A DNA stretch of 64,000 bases from Mycobacterium parmense (GCF_010730575.1 NZ_AP022614.1:1612001-1676000), one strand, 5' to 3'. Positions 1 to 10,504 are shown, numbered from the stretch's first letter. Notes: generated from the sequence alone by a model not told the origin. Made by a program: numbers and translations.

Positions 1-405
1 GCCGGCCGCGTCGATCAGATGCGGAAGCGCCGCACGCGTGGCGTAAAGCACCCCCCGGATGTTGACGGCCACCATGTCGTCCCAGTCCCGCAACGGCGCC
101 TCGGCGGCCGGCGCGGACTGCATCAGCCCCGCGTTGTTCACCAGCGTGTCGAGCCGACCCAATTCGTCGACGGTGCGCCGCACGCCGGTTGCCACCTGCT
201 CGGCGTCGGTGACGTCGGCGGCGACGACCAGCGCCGTGCCGCCGGCGGATTCGATCTCGGCTTTCAGATCGCTCAGCCGGTCGGCCCGGCGCGCCAGCAG
301 CGCCACCGCGGCGCCGTGGGCGGCAAGCGCTCTGGCCGTCGCCGCGCCGATGCCGCTGCTGGCCCCCGTCACCAGGGCGACGGTTCTTGTCAGTGGTTGC
401 GTCAT
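1..405 (-). CDS. Short-chain dehydrogenase/reductase, N-terminal part (cut by window edge)
   Basis: Reading the reverse strand from the ATG at 405 gives 135 codons with no stop before the window edge. The cofactor-binding TGASSGIG lies at residues 13-20 and NNAG near residue 93, both diagnostic of classical SDRs. The catalytic YxxxK lies outside the window. The start overlaps the stop of the upstream CoA-transferase by four bases (ATGA), so it should be the last visible gene of the operon that begins with the P450 at 5792. NAD(P)-dependent alcohol/ketone oxidoreduction is the family role; the substrate is not readable. Confidence 0.85.
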   Translation of the reverse strand, partial: MTQPLTRTVALVTGASSGIGAATARALAAHGAAVALLARRADRLSDLKAEIESAGGTALVVAADVTDAEQVATGVRRTVDELGRLDTLVNNAGLMQSAPAAEAPLRDWDDMVAVNIRGVLYATRAALPHLIDAAG

Positions 406-2735
406 CTGTCACCTGTCAGGATCTTGTTCAGAACGTAATCGTCGTCCTCACCCAGATCGGGAGCGCCCCTTTCGATCCGAGCCGCGGACCGCGTCATCCG
501 CCATGACGGGCCGACTATCGGGCGCTGGCCTTCGCGGTGGTCGGAGACAAAGCGATACAACTCCCGGTCCCAAAGCCGTTGATCTGCGATGACTTCGGGC
601 GCCGTGGCGCTCTTGCACGCCGCGACACCCACCGCGCGCAGGCACCGTGCCAGCTGTTCGGCGTCCCGCCCACGCGTGAGCCCCGCCAGCTCGGCATCCA
701 GGGCGTCGGCGTTCGCGTGCCGCTGCTGGGCCGTGGCGTAGCGGCGGGCCAGTCCGGCGGCGTCGAGCCCGTCGCACAGCCGCCGCCATTCGCCGTCGTC
801 GGCGACCGCGATGGCGATCCAGGCGCCGTCCGCGCACGGGTAACACCCGTGCGGGCACATGTCGGGATGCCGGTTGCCCTGCGGCGCCAGGCGTTGCCCG
901 GTCAGGCTCTGCTCGAGCAGGCAGTCGCCGATCATCGTGGACAGGGTTTCGACCGCCGAGACGTCGACGAATTGGCCCGCCCCGGACAGTTCGCGGTGCA
1001 GCAAGGCGACCACGGCGGCGTACGCGGCGGCCGCGCCGACCGTGGAATCCCCGTAGCGCATGCTGCTGCCCAGCGGCGGCCCACCCGGATAGCCGACCAG
1101 CGAGGCCAGCCCGGCCAGCGCGGCAAAGCATGGCGCATAACCGGTTTGGTGACCCGAGGGCCCATCGTTGCCCCACATCTTGATGGACACCGATACGATG
1201 TCCGGCTTCAGTCGAGCGAGGTCCCGGTAACCCAGGCCCTGGCGCTCCATCGCGCCGGGCCGCAGGTTGTTGACGACGATGTCGCTGCGGGCGATCAGTT
1301 CCCGCAGCCGGGCCATGCCCTCGTCGGACTTGATGTCCAGGTCGACGCTGAGGATCTCGGGGTTGATGCTGAGGAAGAACGGCGCGTGGTTGATGTCGGT
1401 TCCGCCGTAGGAGCGCATCTCCTCGGGACTGGCGGCGGTCTCGACCTTGATGACTTCGGCGCCCAGCATCGCCAGCAGCTTGCCCGCATAGGGACCGGCC
1501 CACACCTTCGTGAGCTCGACCACGCGCACCCCTTCCAGCGGTCCCCCGCGCGAGTCCCGGGGCGCCTTGAGTTGCGGCGACCGCACCGTGGGGCGCGACC
1601 GTGGGGTGTCGAGGCCGGCCAGGACCGCGTCGGTGTGCTCGCCGAGCCCTGGCGCGGCACGGACGATCCGGGCGGGCGAGCCACTCAGCGCGTACGGCAC
1701 GGTCGGATACGCCGCATCACCGAGTACGGGATGGTGAACCCGCTGGAAGAATCCGCGGTGCAGGTACTGCGGCAGGCCGTGCAGGTCGGCGGGCTCGTTC
1801 ACCGGCACCAGGGGAACGCCAAGCCGTTGGGCCTGATCGGAGGCGCTGTCTTTCGACAGTCCCCGGACCCACGTCGCGAACCCTTGTCGAAACGCCGCGA
1901 CCTTCTCCGGTGTCACGGAGAATTCGAGCCAGTCGTCGTCGAACGCTTCGAGCCACTTCGGGTGGTCCAGCAGTTCTTTCACACCCAGCCAGTGGGAGCG
2001 GCTGGTCACGTAGAGGTAGACATGGCCGTCCGCGCACGGGAAGAACGACGCCGGACCCGCCTGATCGTAATCGTCGCGCAGGCCCTCGGCCGTGACTTCG
2101 CCGGTGACGAACCGGCCGAGGATGCAGTCGGCGCGGGAGACGAGCACCGCCTGCGCAGACACGTCGATGACCTCGCCGTGCCCGGAGTGCAGGCGCCCGA
2201 ACAGCGACGCGGCAACACACAGGGCCGCTTCCAGGCCCGCCTCGTAGTCGGTCAGGAAGCGGCCCGGACCTCGTAGCGGCGGCTTGGCGGGGTCGGGATG
2301 ACTCGGGGTGTGGTAGCCCCACCCGCTGGCATGAAACACGTTGATGCTCTTGGCGTTCCGGTATTCATCGGGTGCGTCGTCGCCGAAGGGGCTGATCGAG
2401 CAGAAGACCACGCTCGGGTGCCGTTCGGCCCGCGCGGTCGCCCGGTCACCCACCACCGCGTCGGCGCTCGCGATCAGTTTGTCCAGCGCCTCGACGCCGG
2501 CCGGGGAGGTGGTGTCCACGACGACGGACCGCTTGTTGGTGTTGAGGTACGCGAACAGCGCGCTGCCGTCGGCGCCATCGGCGAGAATCGGCGCCAAGGC
2601 GCGAGTCCTGCTGCCGGCCCCCGGCGCCTCGACCTTGATGATCTCGGCACCGAAGTCGGCCAACAGCTTTCCGCAGTACTCCCCCGCGACGCAGTCGGCG
2701 AGCTCGATGATCCTGAGCCCGGCCAGAGCCGACAT
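402..2735 (-). CDS. Fused tandem CaiB/BaiF (family III) CoA-transferase
   Basis: 777 residues, twice the usual family III length. Two CoA-transferase units lie head to tail: one from residue 1 (GLRIIELADCVAGEYCGKLL) and one from about residue 398 (GVRVVELTKVWAGPYAGKLL). Each has the conserved GAEIIKVE/GAEVIKVE strand, and each has an Asp at the expected catalytic region (FLTDYEAG, YGDSTVG). Family III enzymes move CoA between carboxylic acids, so the likely job is activation of an acid made by the upstream P450 and SDR. It starts 18 bases after the enoyl-CoA hydratase stop and overlaps the next SDR by four bases. Fused double-domain forms are known in actinobacterial steroid/bile-acid-type loci; the substrate here is unknown. 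Confidence 0.9.
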   Translation of the reverse strand: MSALAGLRIIELADCVAGEYCGKLLADFGAEIIKVEAPGAGSRTRALAPILADGADGSALFAYLNTNKRSVVVDTTSPAGVEALDKLIASADAVVGDRATARAERHPSVVFCSISPFGDDAPDEYRNAKSINVFHASGWGYHTPSHPDPAKPPLRGPGRFLTDYEAGLEAALCVAASLFGRLHSGHGEVIDVSAQAVLVSRADCILGRFVTGEVTAEGLRDDYDQAGPASFFPCADGHVYLYVTSRSHWLGVKELLDHPKWLEAFDDDWLEFSVTPEKVAAFRQGFATWVRGLSKDSASDQAQRLGVPLVPVNEPADLHGLPQYLHRGFFQRVHHPVLGDAAYPTVPYALSGSPARIVRAAPGLGEHTDAVLAGLDTPRSRPTVRSPQLKAPRDSRGGPLEGVRVVELTKVWAGPYAGKLLAMLGAEVIKVETAASPEEMRSYGGTDINHAPFFLSINPEILSVDLDIKSDEGMARLRELIARSDIVVNNLRPGAMERQGLGYRDLARLKPDIVSVSIKMWGNDGPSGHQTGYAPCFAALAGLASLVGYPGGPPLGSSMRYGDSTVGAAAAYAAVVALLHRELSGAGQFVDVSAVETLSTMIGDCLLEQSLTGQRLAPQGNRHPDMCPHGCYPCADGAWIAIAVADDGEWRRLCDGLDAAGLARRYATAQQRHANADALDAELAGLTRGRDAEQLARCLRAVGVAACKSATAPEVIADQRLWDRELYRFVSDHREGQRPIVGPSWRMTRSAARIERGAPDLGEDDDYVLNKILTGDR

Positions 2736-2753
2736 GCTATGCCCGCGTGGGCG

Positions 2754-3737
2754 TCACGGCTTTTGCCGCCCGGAGCGGCTCAGACGCCACTCCGGCGGGA
2801 AGTTCATGTCGTTGTCCTTCACGACATTGTTGAGACCCTTCTGGAACGTTCCCTCGGTGAGGTCGACCTCGTTCTGCTGGTCGTTGGTGATCATCGGGAG
2901 CATGCCCTCGACCATGCCGGTCAGCAGGCTGCCGAAATACTCACCCTTGTGCTGCTTGTAGAGCTCCAAGAAGGTCTTCTGTACGGCGACCGTGTCGGTG
3001 GGACGGGACTTCGAGCAGGCCAACGCATACTTCTTCGTCTCGTCCTCCAGCTTGTCGCGCGGCACGACGCTGTTGACGAACCCGCACTCGTACATCTCCT
3101 TGGCGCTGAACGGCCTTCCGGTGAAGAGCATCTCGGAGAACTTACGCAGGCCCATCGTCTCCGCCCACCACCACAGCCGCGGGCCCCAGCCGACGTAACG
3201 GAAGGCAGGGTGCCCGAACAGAGCGTCGTCGGAGGAGATCACCAGGTCCGCGTCGCCGGCTTGGTAGAAGTGCCAGCCGTAGCAGTAGCCCTTCGCCTCG
3301 ATGATGCTGATCTTCCGGAGCTCCTGCAGGGGCCGGTTTCCCGCGCGTGCCTTCGCGTAGAAGTCCGTGACGGTGGACAGGTAGCGGTAGGAGCCGCCCG
3401 GCGGGTACTTGACATCCTCGTCGTTGATGGCGAGCTCGTGCAGCAGGGGCATCCCCGGGTTCTCCAGCATCCCCCGCTGTTCGGGCAGGTCGCCCCCGCT
3501 GCCGAAATCCTCGCCCTCGCCGCGGATCACGACGACCTTGACGTCGTCGTCCACGTTGCACTTGTGGATCAGGTCGGCGTAGAGCTGCCGCATGCCCAAA
3601 CTGGTGGCGTTCTGCGCGTCCGGACGATCGAACGTGATGTAGGCGATCCGGTTCTGCTTGTCCTTCTCGAACTTGATGTACTGCTCGGCTTCTTGCTTCA
3701 TCTTTTCGTAGTCGTAATCCGGCACGGTCTTCTCCAC
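2754..3737 (-). CDS. Enoyl-CoA hydratase/isomerase family protein
   Basis: Crotonase-fold protein of 327 residues from the GTG at 3737; the open frame runs back to 3779 but that would overlap the preceding gene. The N-terminus is rich in Lys/Glu (YDYEKMKQEAEQYIKFEKD) and precedes the crotonase start (NRIAYITFDRPDAQNA). The oxyanion-hole region reads VVIRGEGEDFGSGGDLPEQ, and CoA-binding segments such as GYCYGWHFYQAGDADLVISS follow. It is longer than the usual 260 residues because of the N-terminal extension. It lies between the mycofactocin-type SDR and the CoA-transferase, so a hydration/isomerisation step on an acyl-CoA is the natural reading. The exact reaction (hydratase, isomerase or hydrolase) cannot be told. 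Confidence 0.85.
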   Translation of the reverse strand: MEKTVPDYDYEKMKQEAEQYIKFEKDKQNRIAYITFDRPDAQNATSLGMRQLYADLIHKCNVDDDVKVVVIRGEGEDFGSGGDLPEQRGMLENPGMPLLHELAINDEDVKYPPGGSYRYLSTVTDFYAKARAGNRPLQELRKISIIEAKGYCYGWHFYQAGDADLVISSDDALFGHPAFRYVGWGPRLWWWAETMGLRKFSEMLFTGRPFSAKEMYECGFVNSVVPRDKLEDETKKYALACSKSRPTDTVAVQKTFLELYKQHKGEYFGSLLTGMVEGMLPMITNDQQNEVDLTEGTFQKGLNNVVKDNDMNFPPEWRLSRSGRQKP

Positions 3738-3756
3738 TCTTTGGTTGAGTTTAGGC

Positions 3757-4593
3757 TTACTTGAGCAACGCACCCGCATCTACGGGCAACGAAACGCCTG
3801 TGACGTAACGCGATTCGTCAGAGGCGAGAAACAACACGGCGTTGCTGATGTCACGGGCCTCGACCCAGGGCACCGGCATCATGTGCGTCATCTGCGAGAA
3901 CGGGGCGAAGTCCTCGGGCCCGGGATTTTCCAGATCCGGCCGGAACAACTTGAACGTCACGTCGTTCATCGTCATCGGCGTGTTGACCTGGCTGGGGTGC
4001 ACCGAGTTGACGCGGATGTTGTGCTGGCCCAGCTCAACGGCGAAGGCGCGCATCAGACCGATGACGCCGTGCTTGGCGGCGATGTAATGGCCGGTGTAGG
4101 CCATGGCCTTGTGCGACCCGACCGAGCCGGTGAGCACGATGGAACCACCGCGTTCGCCGGCGAGGATATGCGGCACGCCGGCTTTCACGGTGTGCCACAC
4201 GCCGGAAAGGTTGACGTCGATCATGTCCTGCCAGATTTCCTCGCGAATCTTGTGCAGCTTGTTGCCGAACGTGCCGATGCCCGCGTTGGCGACGACGATG
4301 TCGAGGCGGCCCAGCTCTTCGACCCCGTTGTCCACCGCGGCTTTGAGCCCGTCGTAGTCGCGGACGTCGACCTGCGCGGTGACGATGCGCCGGCCCAGGT
4401 TCTTGACCAGGCCGGCGGTCTCGGCGAGATCCTCGGGCGTCGAATGCGGATAGGCCATGTTGTCGACCGGCCCGCAGATGTCGATCGCGATGATGTCGGC
4501 GCCCTCCTCCGCCAGGCGCACGGCATGGCTGCGGCCCTGCCCGCGCGCGGCGCCGGTGATGAAAGCGACCTTCCCTTCGACCCGGCCGTCCAT
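3757..4593 (-). CDS. Mycofactocin-type SDR oxidoreductase
   Basis: 278 residues from the ATG at 4593, which shares one base with the P450 stop (TGATG). It has the long N-terminal signature TGAARGQGRSHAVRLAEEGA followed by a DICGP loop, typical of the mycofactocin-coupled SDR subfamily, in which NAD(H) stays bound and electrons leave through mycofactocin. NAG is present (VANAGIG) and the catalytic pair is YIAAK. The expected role is oxidation of an alcohol made by the coupled P450 to an aldehyde or ketone. Assignment to the subfamily rests on these motifs; the substrate is inferred only from the neighbours. Confidence 0.88.
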   Translation of the reverse strand: MDGRVEGKVAFITGAARGQGRSHAVRLAEEGADIIAIDICGPVDNMAYPHSTPEDLAETAGLVKNLGRRIVTAQVDVRDYDGLKAAVDNGVEELGRLDIVVANAGIGTFGNKLHKIREEIWQDMIDVNLSGVWHTVKAGVPHILAGERGGSIVLTGSVGSHKAMAYTGHYIAAKHGVIGLMRAFAVELGQHNIRVNSVHPSQVNTPMTMNDVTFKLFRPDLENPGPEDFAPFSQMTHMMPVPWVEARDISNAVLFLASDESRYVTGVSLPVDAGALLK

Positions 4594-5792
4594 CAGGGCA
4601 CCAGCGCCGGCAGGGCCTCCCAGCCCCGCACGGTCGACGTCGGGCTGAGCGCGGCCTTGCTCAGGTCCACCTCCCACTCGGGGAATCGTTTGAGGATCTC
4701 TTCCAGGGCCACGCGCCCTTCCAGCCGGGCCAGGGCCGAGCCCAGGCAGAAGTGGGCTCCGACGCTGAAGGTCAGGTGGGGGCGGGCGGTGCGGTGGATG
4801 TTGAACTCGTCGGCGTCCGGACCGAACTGACGGGGGTCGCGGCACGCCGCACCGATCAGCATCATCAGCACGCTGCCTTCGGGGACGGTCTGGTCGTAGA
4901 AGCTGACGTCGCGGGTCACATACCGGGAGACGTGCGGCGCGGGCGGTTCGTACCGCAGCAGCTCCTCGATCGCCTGCGGAATGAGTGTGGGATCCTGCGC
5001 GAGCTCACGACGCTGGTCGGGGTGCTCGGCGAGAACCTTTCCGGCCCAACCGATCAGCCGGGTCGTCGTCTCGTTGCCCGCGCCGGCGACCACGTTGAGG
5101 TAGACCAGGATCTCGTCGCGGGTCAGCCGCCGCGTGACGCCCTTGTCGTCGACGAATTCGACGTTGAGCAGCTCGGTCATGATGTCGTCGGACGGGTGCT
5201 CGGCGCGCCAGTCGATGTACGCCTCGAACATCTCGCCCACCGACAGACCCTTGCTGTGATCCATCGGTTTGCCCGCTTCGGTGCGCAGCTGGGCGTTGAC
5301 GTGGTCGCGGACGAACACCTGGTCGTCCTCGGGGATGCCGAGCAGTGCGCTGATGACCCTCATCGGCATCTGCGCGCCCAGGTCCGCGACGAAGTCGAAG
5401 TGGCCCGTCCCCACCAGCGGATCGAGCGATTGTGCACAGAACTCGCGGATCATCGGCTCCAGCGCGTTGATCTTGCGCGGGGTGAACATGCGGGACAGGA
5501 GCTTGCGGTGCACGTCGTGAATCGGCGGGTCTTCGAATATCAGCATGCCCGACGGGATGTCGAGGTTGGCCTTGATCAATTCGAGGATCGCGCCGCGGGC
5601 CGAGCTGAATGTGCCGTTGTCCACCAGGGCCTTGTTCACGTCGGCGTACCGGCTGACCGCGAAAAAGTCGTACTCGGCGTTGTAGTAAAGCGGAGATTCT
5701 TCGCGCAGCCGCGCGAACATCGGGTACGGGTCGGCAATCAGCTCGACATCGTACGGATCGAAACGAACATGGCTGTCGGTGCTCGCCGTCAC
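4593..5792 (-). CDS. Cytochrome P450
   Basis: 399 residues from GTG 5792, chosen because a near-perfect AGGAGG ribosome-binding site precedes it by seven bases. All P450 signatures are visible: the I-helix AGAGNETTTR, the ExxR (ELLR), and the heme-binding FSVGAHFCLG with the ligand Cys near residue 349. It is soluble, with no membrane anchor, as in other bacterial CYPs. It is the first gene of a five-gene reverse-strand operon (P450, SDR, enoyl-CoA hydratase, CoA-transferase, SDR), so it probably does the initiating hydroxylation. No dedicated ferredoxin is next to it. A TetR-type operator lies about 180 bases upstream. Confidence 0.95.
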   Translation of the reverse strand: MTASTDSHVRFDPYDVELIADPYPMFARLREESPLYYNAEYDFFAVSRYADVNKALVDNGTFSSARGAILELIKANLDIPSGMLIFEDPPIHDVHRKLLSRMFTPRKINALEPMIREFCAQSLDPLVGTGHFDFVADLGAQMPMRVISALLGIPEDDQVFVRDHVNAQLRTEAGKPMDHSKGLSVGEMFEAYIDWRAEHPSDDIMTELLNVEFVDDKGVTRRLTRDEILVYLNVVAGAGNETTTRLIGWAGKVLAEHPDQRRELAQDPTLIPQAIEELLRYEPPAPHVSRYVTRDVSFYDQTVPEGSVLMMLIGAACRDPRQFGPDADEFNIHRTARPHLTFSVGAHFCLGSALARLEGRVALEEILKRFPEWEVDLSKAALSPTSTVRGWEALPALVP

Positions 5793-5887
5793 GAAATTCC
5801 TCCTACCGCTTGCCGTTTCCGCATTCGGTTCTCGCCCGTGCCGGCGCTGGCGCCGGGACGCGTCCACCGGATCCGGTTCGGCGCAAT

Positions 5888-5897
5888 TTGTACACTC
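5888..5897. promoter_or_regulatory. TTGTACACTC half-site upstream of the P450
   Basis: This 10-mer occurs about 95 bases upstream of the P450 start. The identical 10-mer forms one half of the imperfect palindrome in front of the desaturase/reductase operon at 22056-22075. In this GC-rich DNA an AT-containing exact match in two promoter regions suggests a common regulator, but here only one half-site is present. Low certainty. Confidence 0.3.
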
Positions 5898-5974
5898 CGC
5901 TTAATTGCGTTGGTTTGAAATGCGCACGGGGCTCGGTTGACCAGGGTTGCCCGACGGCCCGTGAACGTCGGTCA

Positions 5975-5991
5975 ACTCTATTGTCGTAGAG
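5975..5991. promoter_or_regulatory. Probable TetR operator, copy 1
   Basis: ACTCTATTGTCGTAGAG, with inverted arms CTCTA and TAGAG. It matches the site at 6835-6851 at 14 of 17 positions. The two copies flank the TetR gene at 6063-6770: this one lies between that gene and the P450 operon, the other in front of the TetR gene itself. That layout is what an autoregulated local repressor gives. Binding is inferred, not shown. Confidence 0.6.
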
Positions 5992-6062
5992 AACCATATG
6001 GCGGATGCTCTGGCAAGACCCCGCGCCACGAAACGCCATGCCGGATCGCCGCGTCGGCGGGC

Positions 6063-6770
6063 TCATCCCGATGCCGCGGGAGGGCGGCGACCGGAAGCGC
6101 GCCGGTCGGCGGAGTCGGTGAGCCTGCCCTTGTCGGGGCTCTTGAGAATGCCCGCCGCGATCGCCGACAGGATTCCGTCGAGGCGCTCGGGGCTGTCGAC
6201 GATCCGGTCGCCGTGTGCGAGCCGCAGCATGAGCCCGTTGATGAACGTGAGCGTGACGTTGCTCAGATCCTCGACGACCGCCGACTCCAGCTCCGCGCCG
6301 TGCGGCATCAGCTGCACGAGTATCTCGCGGTGCAGCTTGGTGAATTCGTCCGTCGCCTGCTGCAGGATCGCGGCGAGCGCGGGGTCTCGCGCCGCCTGCA
6401 TCGTCAGTTCGTAGCGGGCCCGGGTGCGGGAGAACTGGGGCTCGCGGCCCGCCTGGATGACCACTTGCGACAACCGGGACGGCGACGGGTCCTCCCCCCG
6501 GCCGTCCGAACTGTCCGCGACCGACTGCAACTCGGCGAGGTCGAGCTCGGCCAACCGCTCGGCCACCGCGCGCAGAAGCGCCGACCGGGTCCGGAAGTAG
6601 AACGACGTCGTGCCGTCGGGCACGCCGGCCTTGCGGTCGACCTTGAGATGGCTCAGCCCCTTGGCGCCGTCGTCGGCGAGCAGCTGAATGGCCGCATCGC
6701 ACAGGTCGCGACGCCGCTCCCCGGGGTTGGGTCTGCGTCGTTTCGCTACGGCAGGGGTGTAACGAGCCAT
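6063..6770 (-). CDS. TetR-family transcriptional regulator
   Basis: 235 residues from ATG 6770. Residues about 15-60 form the TetR helix-turn-helix (RRDLCDAAIQLLADDGAKGL ... GVPDGTTSFYFRTRSALL), followed by a variable all-helical ligand-binding half. The N-terminus is basic (KRRRPNPGERRR). It lies upstream of and on the same strand as the P450 operon, separated by 270 bases, and is divergent from the isomerase gene at 6934. Two matching operator-like sites, at 5975-5991 and 6835-6851, suggest that it represses the P450 operon, itself and perhaps the divergent gene. The inducer is unknown. Confidence 0.9.
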   Translation of the reverse strand: MARYTPAVAKRRRPNPGERRRDLCDAAIQLLADDGAKGLSHLKVDRKAGVPDGTTSFYFRTRSALLRAVAERLAELDLAELQSVADSSDGRGEDPSPSRLSQVVIQAGREPQFSRTRARYELTMQAARDPALAAILQQATDEFTKLHREILVQLMPHGAELESAVVEDLSNVTLTFINGLMLRLAHGDRIVDSPERLDGILSAIAAGILKSPDKGRLTDSADRRASGRRPPAASG

Positions 6771-6834
6771 GAGCGCGGGCTTTCGTGTCGACGGACGGAA
6801 CTCGACCGTGATTCGCTGGCCGATGACCGACCAT

Positions 6835-6851
6835 ACTCTATGTTCGTAGTG
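6835..6851. promoter_or_regulatory. Probable TetR operator, copy 2
   Basis: ACTCTATGTTCGTAGTG, 14 of 17 matches to copy 1 at 5975-5991. It sits 65 bases before the TetR start codon and 83 bases before the divergent isomerase start codon, so one bound repressor could control both promoters. Confidence 0.6.
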
Positions 6852-6933
6852 TCGGCAAAGTGCCCCGGCCGGCTTGTGCACACCGCGGCGAGTGCTACAC
6901 CTGACGGGTGAGCGGTCACAGGAGGGGCCTGCT

Positions 6934-7776
6934 ATGACGGGCCGGCTGGGCATCGGCATGCTCAGCGTCTTCGGGCTTCCCCCCGTGGAGCTTGTCGAAC
7001 TCGCCGCCGATTTGGGCTGCCCGCACATCTCGGTCGCCTCGCAGGGGATGCCGTTGGTGCCGCTCGGCTACCCGCGGTTCTCGCTCACCGGCGATGCGGC
7101 GCTCAGAAACGACCTGCGCGCCGCGATGGACGGCCGCGGCGTGACGATCTCGCTCGGTGACGGGTTCCTGGTGCTGCCCGGCTCTGAAATGCATTCCTAC
7201 ACTTGCGATCTAGATGCGCTGGCGGAACTCGGGGTGCCCCGGGTCAACGTCGTCAGCCTCGACCCCGATCTGGGCCGCACCTTCGACCAGTTTGCGGCGC
7301 TCACCGAACTGGCCGCTCAACGCGGCATCGCGACGGTCGTCGAACCGGTACCGGGCCTGACCGTCACCGACGTGCCCACCGCGCTGGCGGCCCGCGAACA
7401 CGTGGGCCGCCCGGATTTCCAATTGCTGATCGACAACATGCATCTGGTGCGTTCCGGAGCCGGCGCCGCCGACGTCGCGGCGATCGACCCCGGTCACATC
7501 GGCTACGCCCAGCTCAACGACACGACGTTGCGGCCCCTCCCGCAACACGCGGGAAAGTACATGGAGGAAGCCATGTTCGAGCGCCTGGTTCCGGGCGAGG
7601 GCGAATTGCCGCTGCGCGACATCTTGTCCGCCCTGCCGCGCGAAATCGTCATGGAAATCGAGGTCCCGCGACGGGCACTGGCGCTCTCGGGTGTCGGCCC
7701 GCTGGACCGCATGCGTCCGTGCGTCGAGGCGGCGCGGCGGCTGCTGAGCGAAATCCCGTCGAGCGCAAGCGACTAA
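6934..7776 (+). CDS. TIM-barrel sugar-phosphate isomerase/epimerase-like protein
   Basis: 280 residues from the ATG at 6934, preceded by CAGGAGGGG at a good distance. The pattern fits the AP-endonuclease-2/xylose isomerase-like barrel: it opens GIGMLSVFGLPPVELVELAA and later shows VVEPVPG, LLIDNMHLVRSG and MEIEVPRR. These supply the Glu, Asp and Glu positions that bind metal in this superfamily. The family includes sugar isomerases, hydroxypyruvate isomerases and hydrolytic enzymes, so no reaction is assigned. It is divergent from the TetR gene and shares its operator region. Confidence 0.8.
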   Translation: MTGRLGIGMLSVFGLPPVELVELAADLGCPHISVASQGMPLVPLGYPRFSLTGDAALRNDLRAAMDGRGVTISLGDGFLVLPGSEMHSYTCDLDALAELGVPRVNVVSLDPDLGRTFDQFAALTELAAQRGIATVVEPVPGLTVTDVPTALAAREHVGRPDFQLLIDNMHLVRSGAGAADVAAIDPGHIGYAQLNDTTLRPLPQHAGKYMEEAMFERLVPGEGELPLRDILSALPREIVMEIEVPRRALALSGVGPLDRMRPCVEAARRLLSEIPSSASD

Positions 7777-7781
7777 TTGGG

Positions 7782-7804
7782 CGCCCGCCGGGCGAAGGCG
7801 GGCG
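7782..7804. terminator. Hairpin between convergent genes
   Basis: CGCCCGCC and GGCGGGCG form a perfect 8-base stem around a 7-base loop, just after the isomerase stop and before the sulfatase stop. The position between converging genes fits a bidirectional terminator. There is no clear T-tract, as is common in mycobacteria. Confidence 0.5.
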
Positions 7805-7816
7805 AAGGCGGCGGCG

Positions 7817-9466
<1,650 letters not shown>

Positions 9467-9480
9467 CTAAGGACGCTGCG

Positions 9481-10500
9481 ATGTTGACACAGTTTGGAAT
9501 GTCCATCCCCCTTGTCGCCGCGCCGATGTCGGGCGGTCCGAGCACCCCGGCAATGGTGTCGGCCGCGACCCGCGCGGGCGGACTGGGCATGCTGGCCGCC
9601 GGCTACAAGACCGTGGAGGCCGTCGAAGCCGAGGTCAAGGCGGTGCGCGCCGAGGGAATCCCGTTCGGCATCAACCTCTTCGCGCCCAATCCGGTACCGG
9701 TCGACCCCCAGAGCTACCGGACGTACGCGGCGATCGTCCAGCGCGAGGCCGACCAGTTCGGGTTGACGCTGCCGTCGGAGCCCGTCGAAGACGACGACAG
9801 GTTCGACGAGAAGATCGCGCTGTTACTCGACGACCCGGTCCCGATGGTGTCGTTCACCTTCGGCATCCCCACGCGCGACGTGATCGCCGCGCTGCGCCGG
9901 GCCGGCAGCGTCGTCGTCCAGACCGTGACCACGCCGGACGAGGCCCTGCAGGCCCGCGACGCCGGTGTCGACATGCTCGCCGTGCAGGCTGCGGTCGCCG
10001 GCGGGCATTCGGGGACGCTGTCGCCGGGAAGGCCGTTGACGCCGGTACCCCTCGCCGAGCTCGTCGGCCGGGTCGCCGCGGCCGTGCCGCTGCCGATCAT
10101 GGCCGCCGGTGGGCTCGCCACGCCCGGCGCCGTGGCCGAGGTTATCCGGGCGGGCGCCGCGGCGGCGGTGGTGGGAACGGTTCTGCTGCGATCGAACGAA
10201 AGCGGCGCATCGGCCACCCACCAGGCGGCCCTGGCCGATCCCGCCCGTACCGAGACGGTGCTCACGCGCGCCTTCACCGGCCGTCCGGCGCGCGGCCTGC
10301 GCAACCGCTTCATCGACGCCCACGAGGCCGAGGCCCCGCTCGGTTACCCGGCCGTGCACCATCTGACGAGCCCGCTGCGCAAGGCGGCGGCCGCCGCGGG
10401 CAAGCCCGACTATGTCCATCTGTGGGCCGGCACCGGGTACCGGCACGCCACCGCCGAACCCACGGCCGACATCTTGCGGCGACTGGCTCGCGATCTGTGA
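9481..10500 (+). CDS. Nitronate monooxygenase-like NAD(P)H:flavin oxidoreductase
   Basis: 339 residues of the FMN-dependent 2-nitropropane dioxygenase/nitronate monooxygenase barrel. The start LTQFGMSIPLVAAPMSGG, the central VQAAVAGGHSG with the conserved His, and the phosphate-binding AAGGLATPGAV ... GAAAAVVGTVLL are all in order. AAGGA precedes the start codon. Members oxidise alkyl nitronates or act as NADH:quinone/enoyl reductases; nothing here distinguishes these. It is divergent from the sulfatase and converges on the amidohydrolase operon. Confidence 0.88.
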   Translation: MLTQFGMSIPLVAAPMSGGPSTPAMVSAATRAGGLGMLAAGYKTVEAVEAEVKAVRAEGIPFGINLFAPNPVPVDPQSYRTYAAIVQREADQFGLTLPSEPVEDDDRFDEKIALLLDDPVPMVSFTFGIPTRDVIAALRRAGSVVVQTVTTPDEALQARDAGVDMLAVQAAVAGGHSGTLSPGRPLTPVPLAELVGRVAAAVPLPIMAAGGLATPGAVAEVIRAGAAAAVVGTVLLRSNESGASATHQAALADPARTETVLTRAFTGRPARGLRNRFIDAHEAEAPLGYPAVHHLTSPLRKAAAAAGKPDYVHLWAGTGYRHATAEPTADILRRLARDL

Positions 10501-10504
10501 CGGT

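Noticed and set aside
537..2276. Forward open frame of 579 codons opposite the CoA-transferase
   Set aside because: Antisense shadow with no recognisable domain; the reverse strand carries the full double CoA-transferase.
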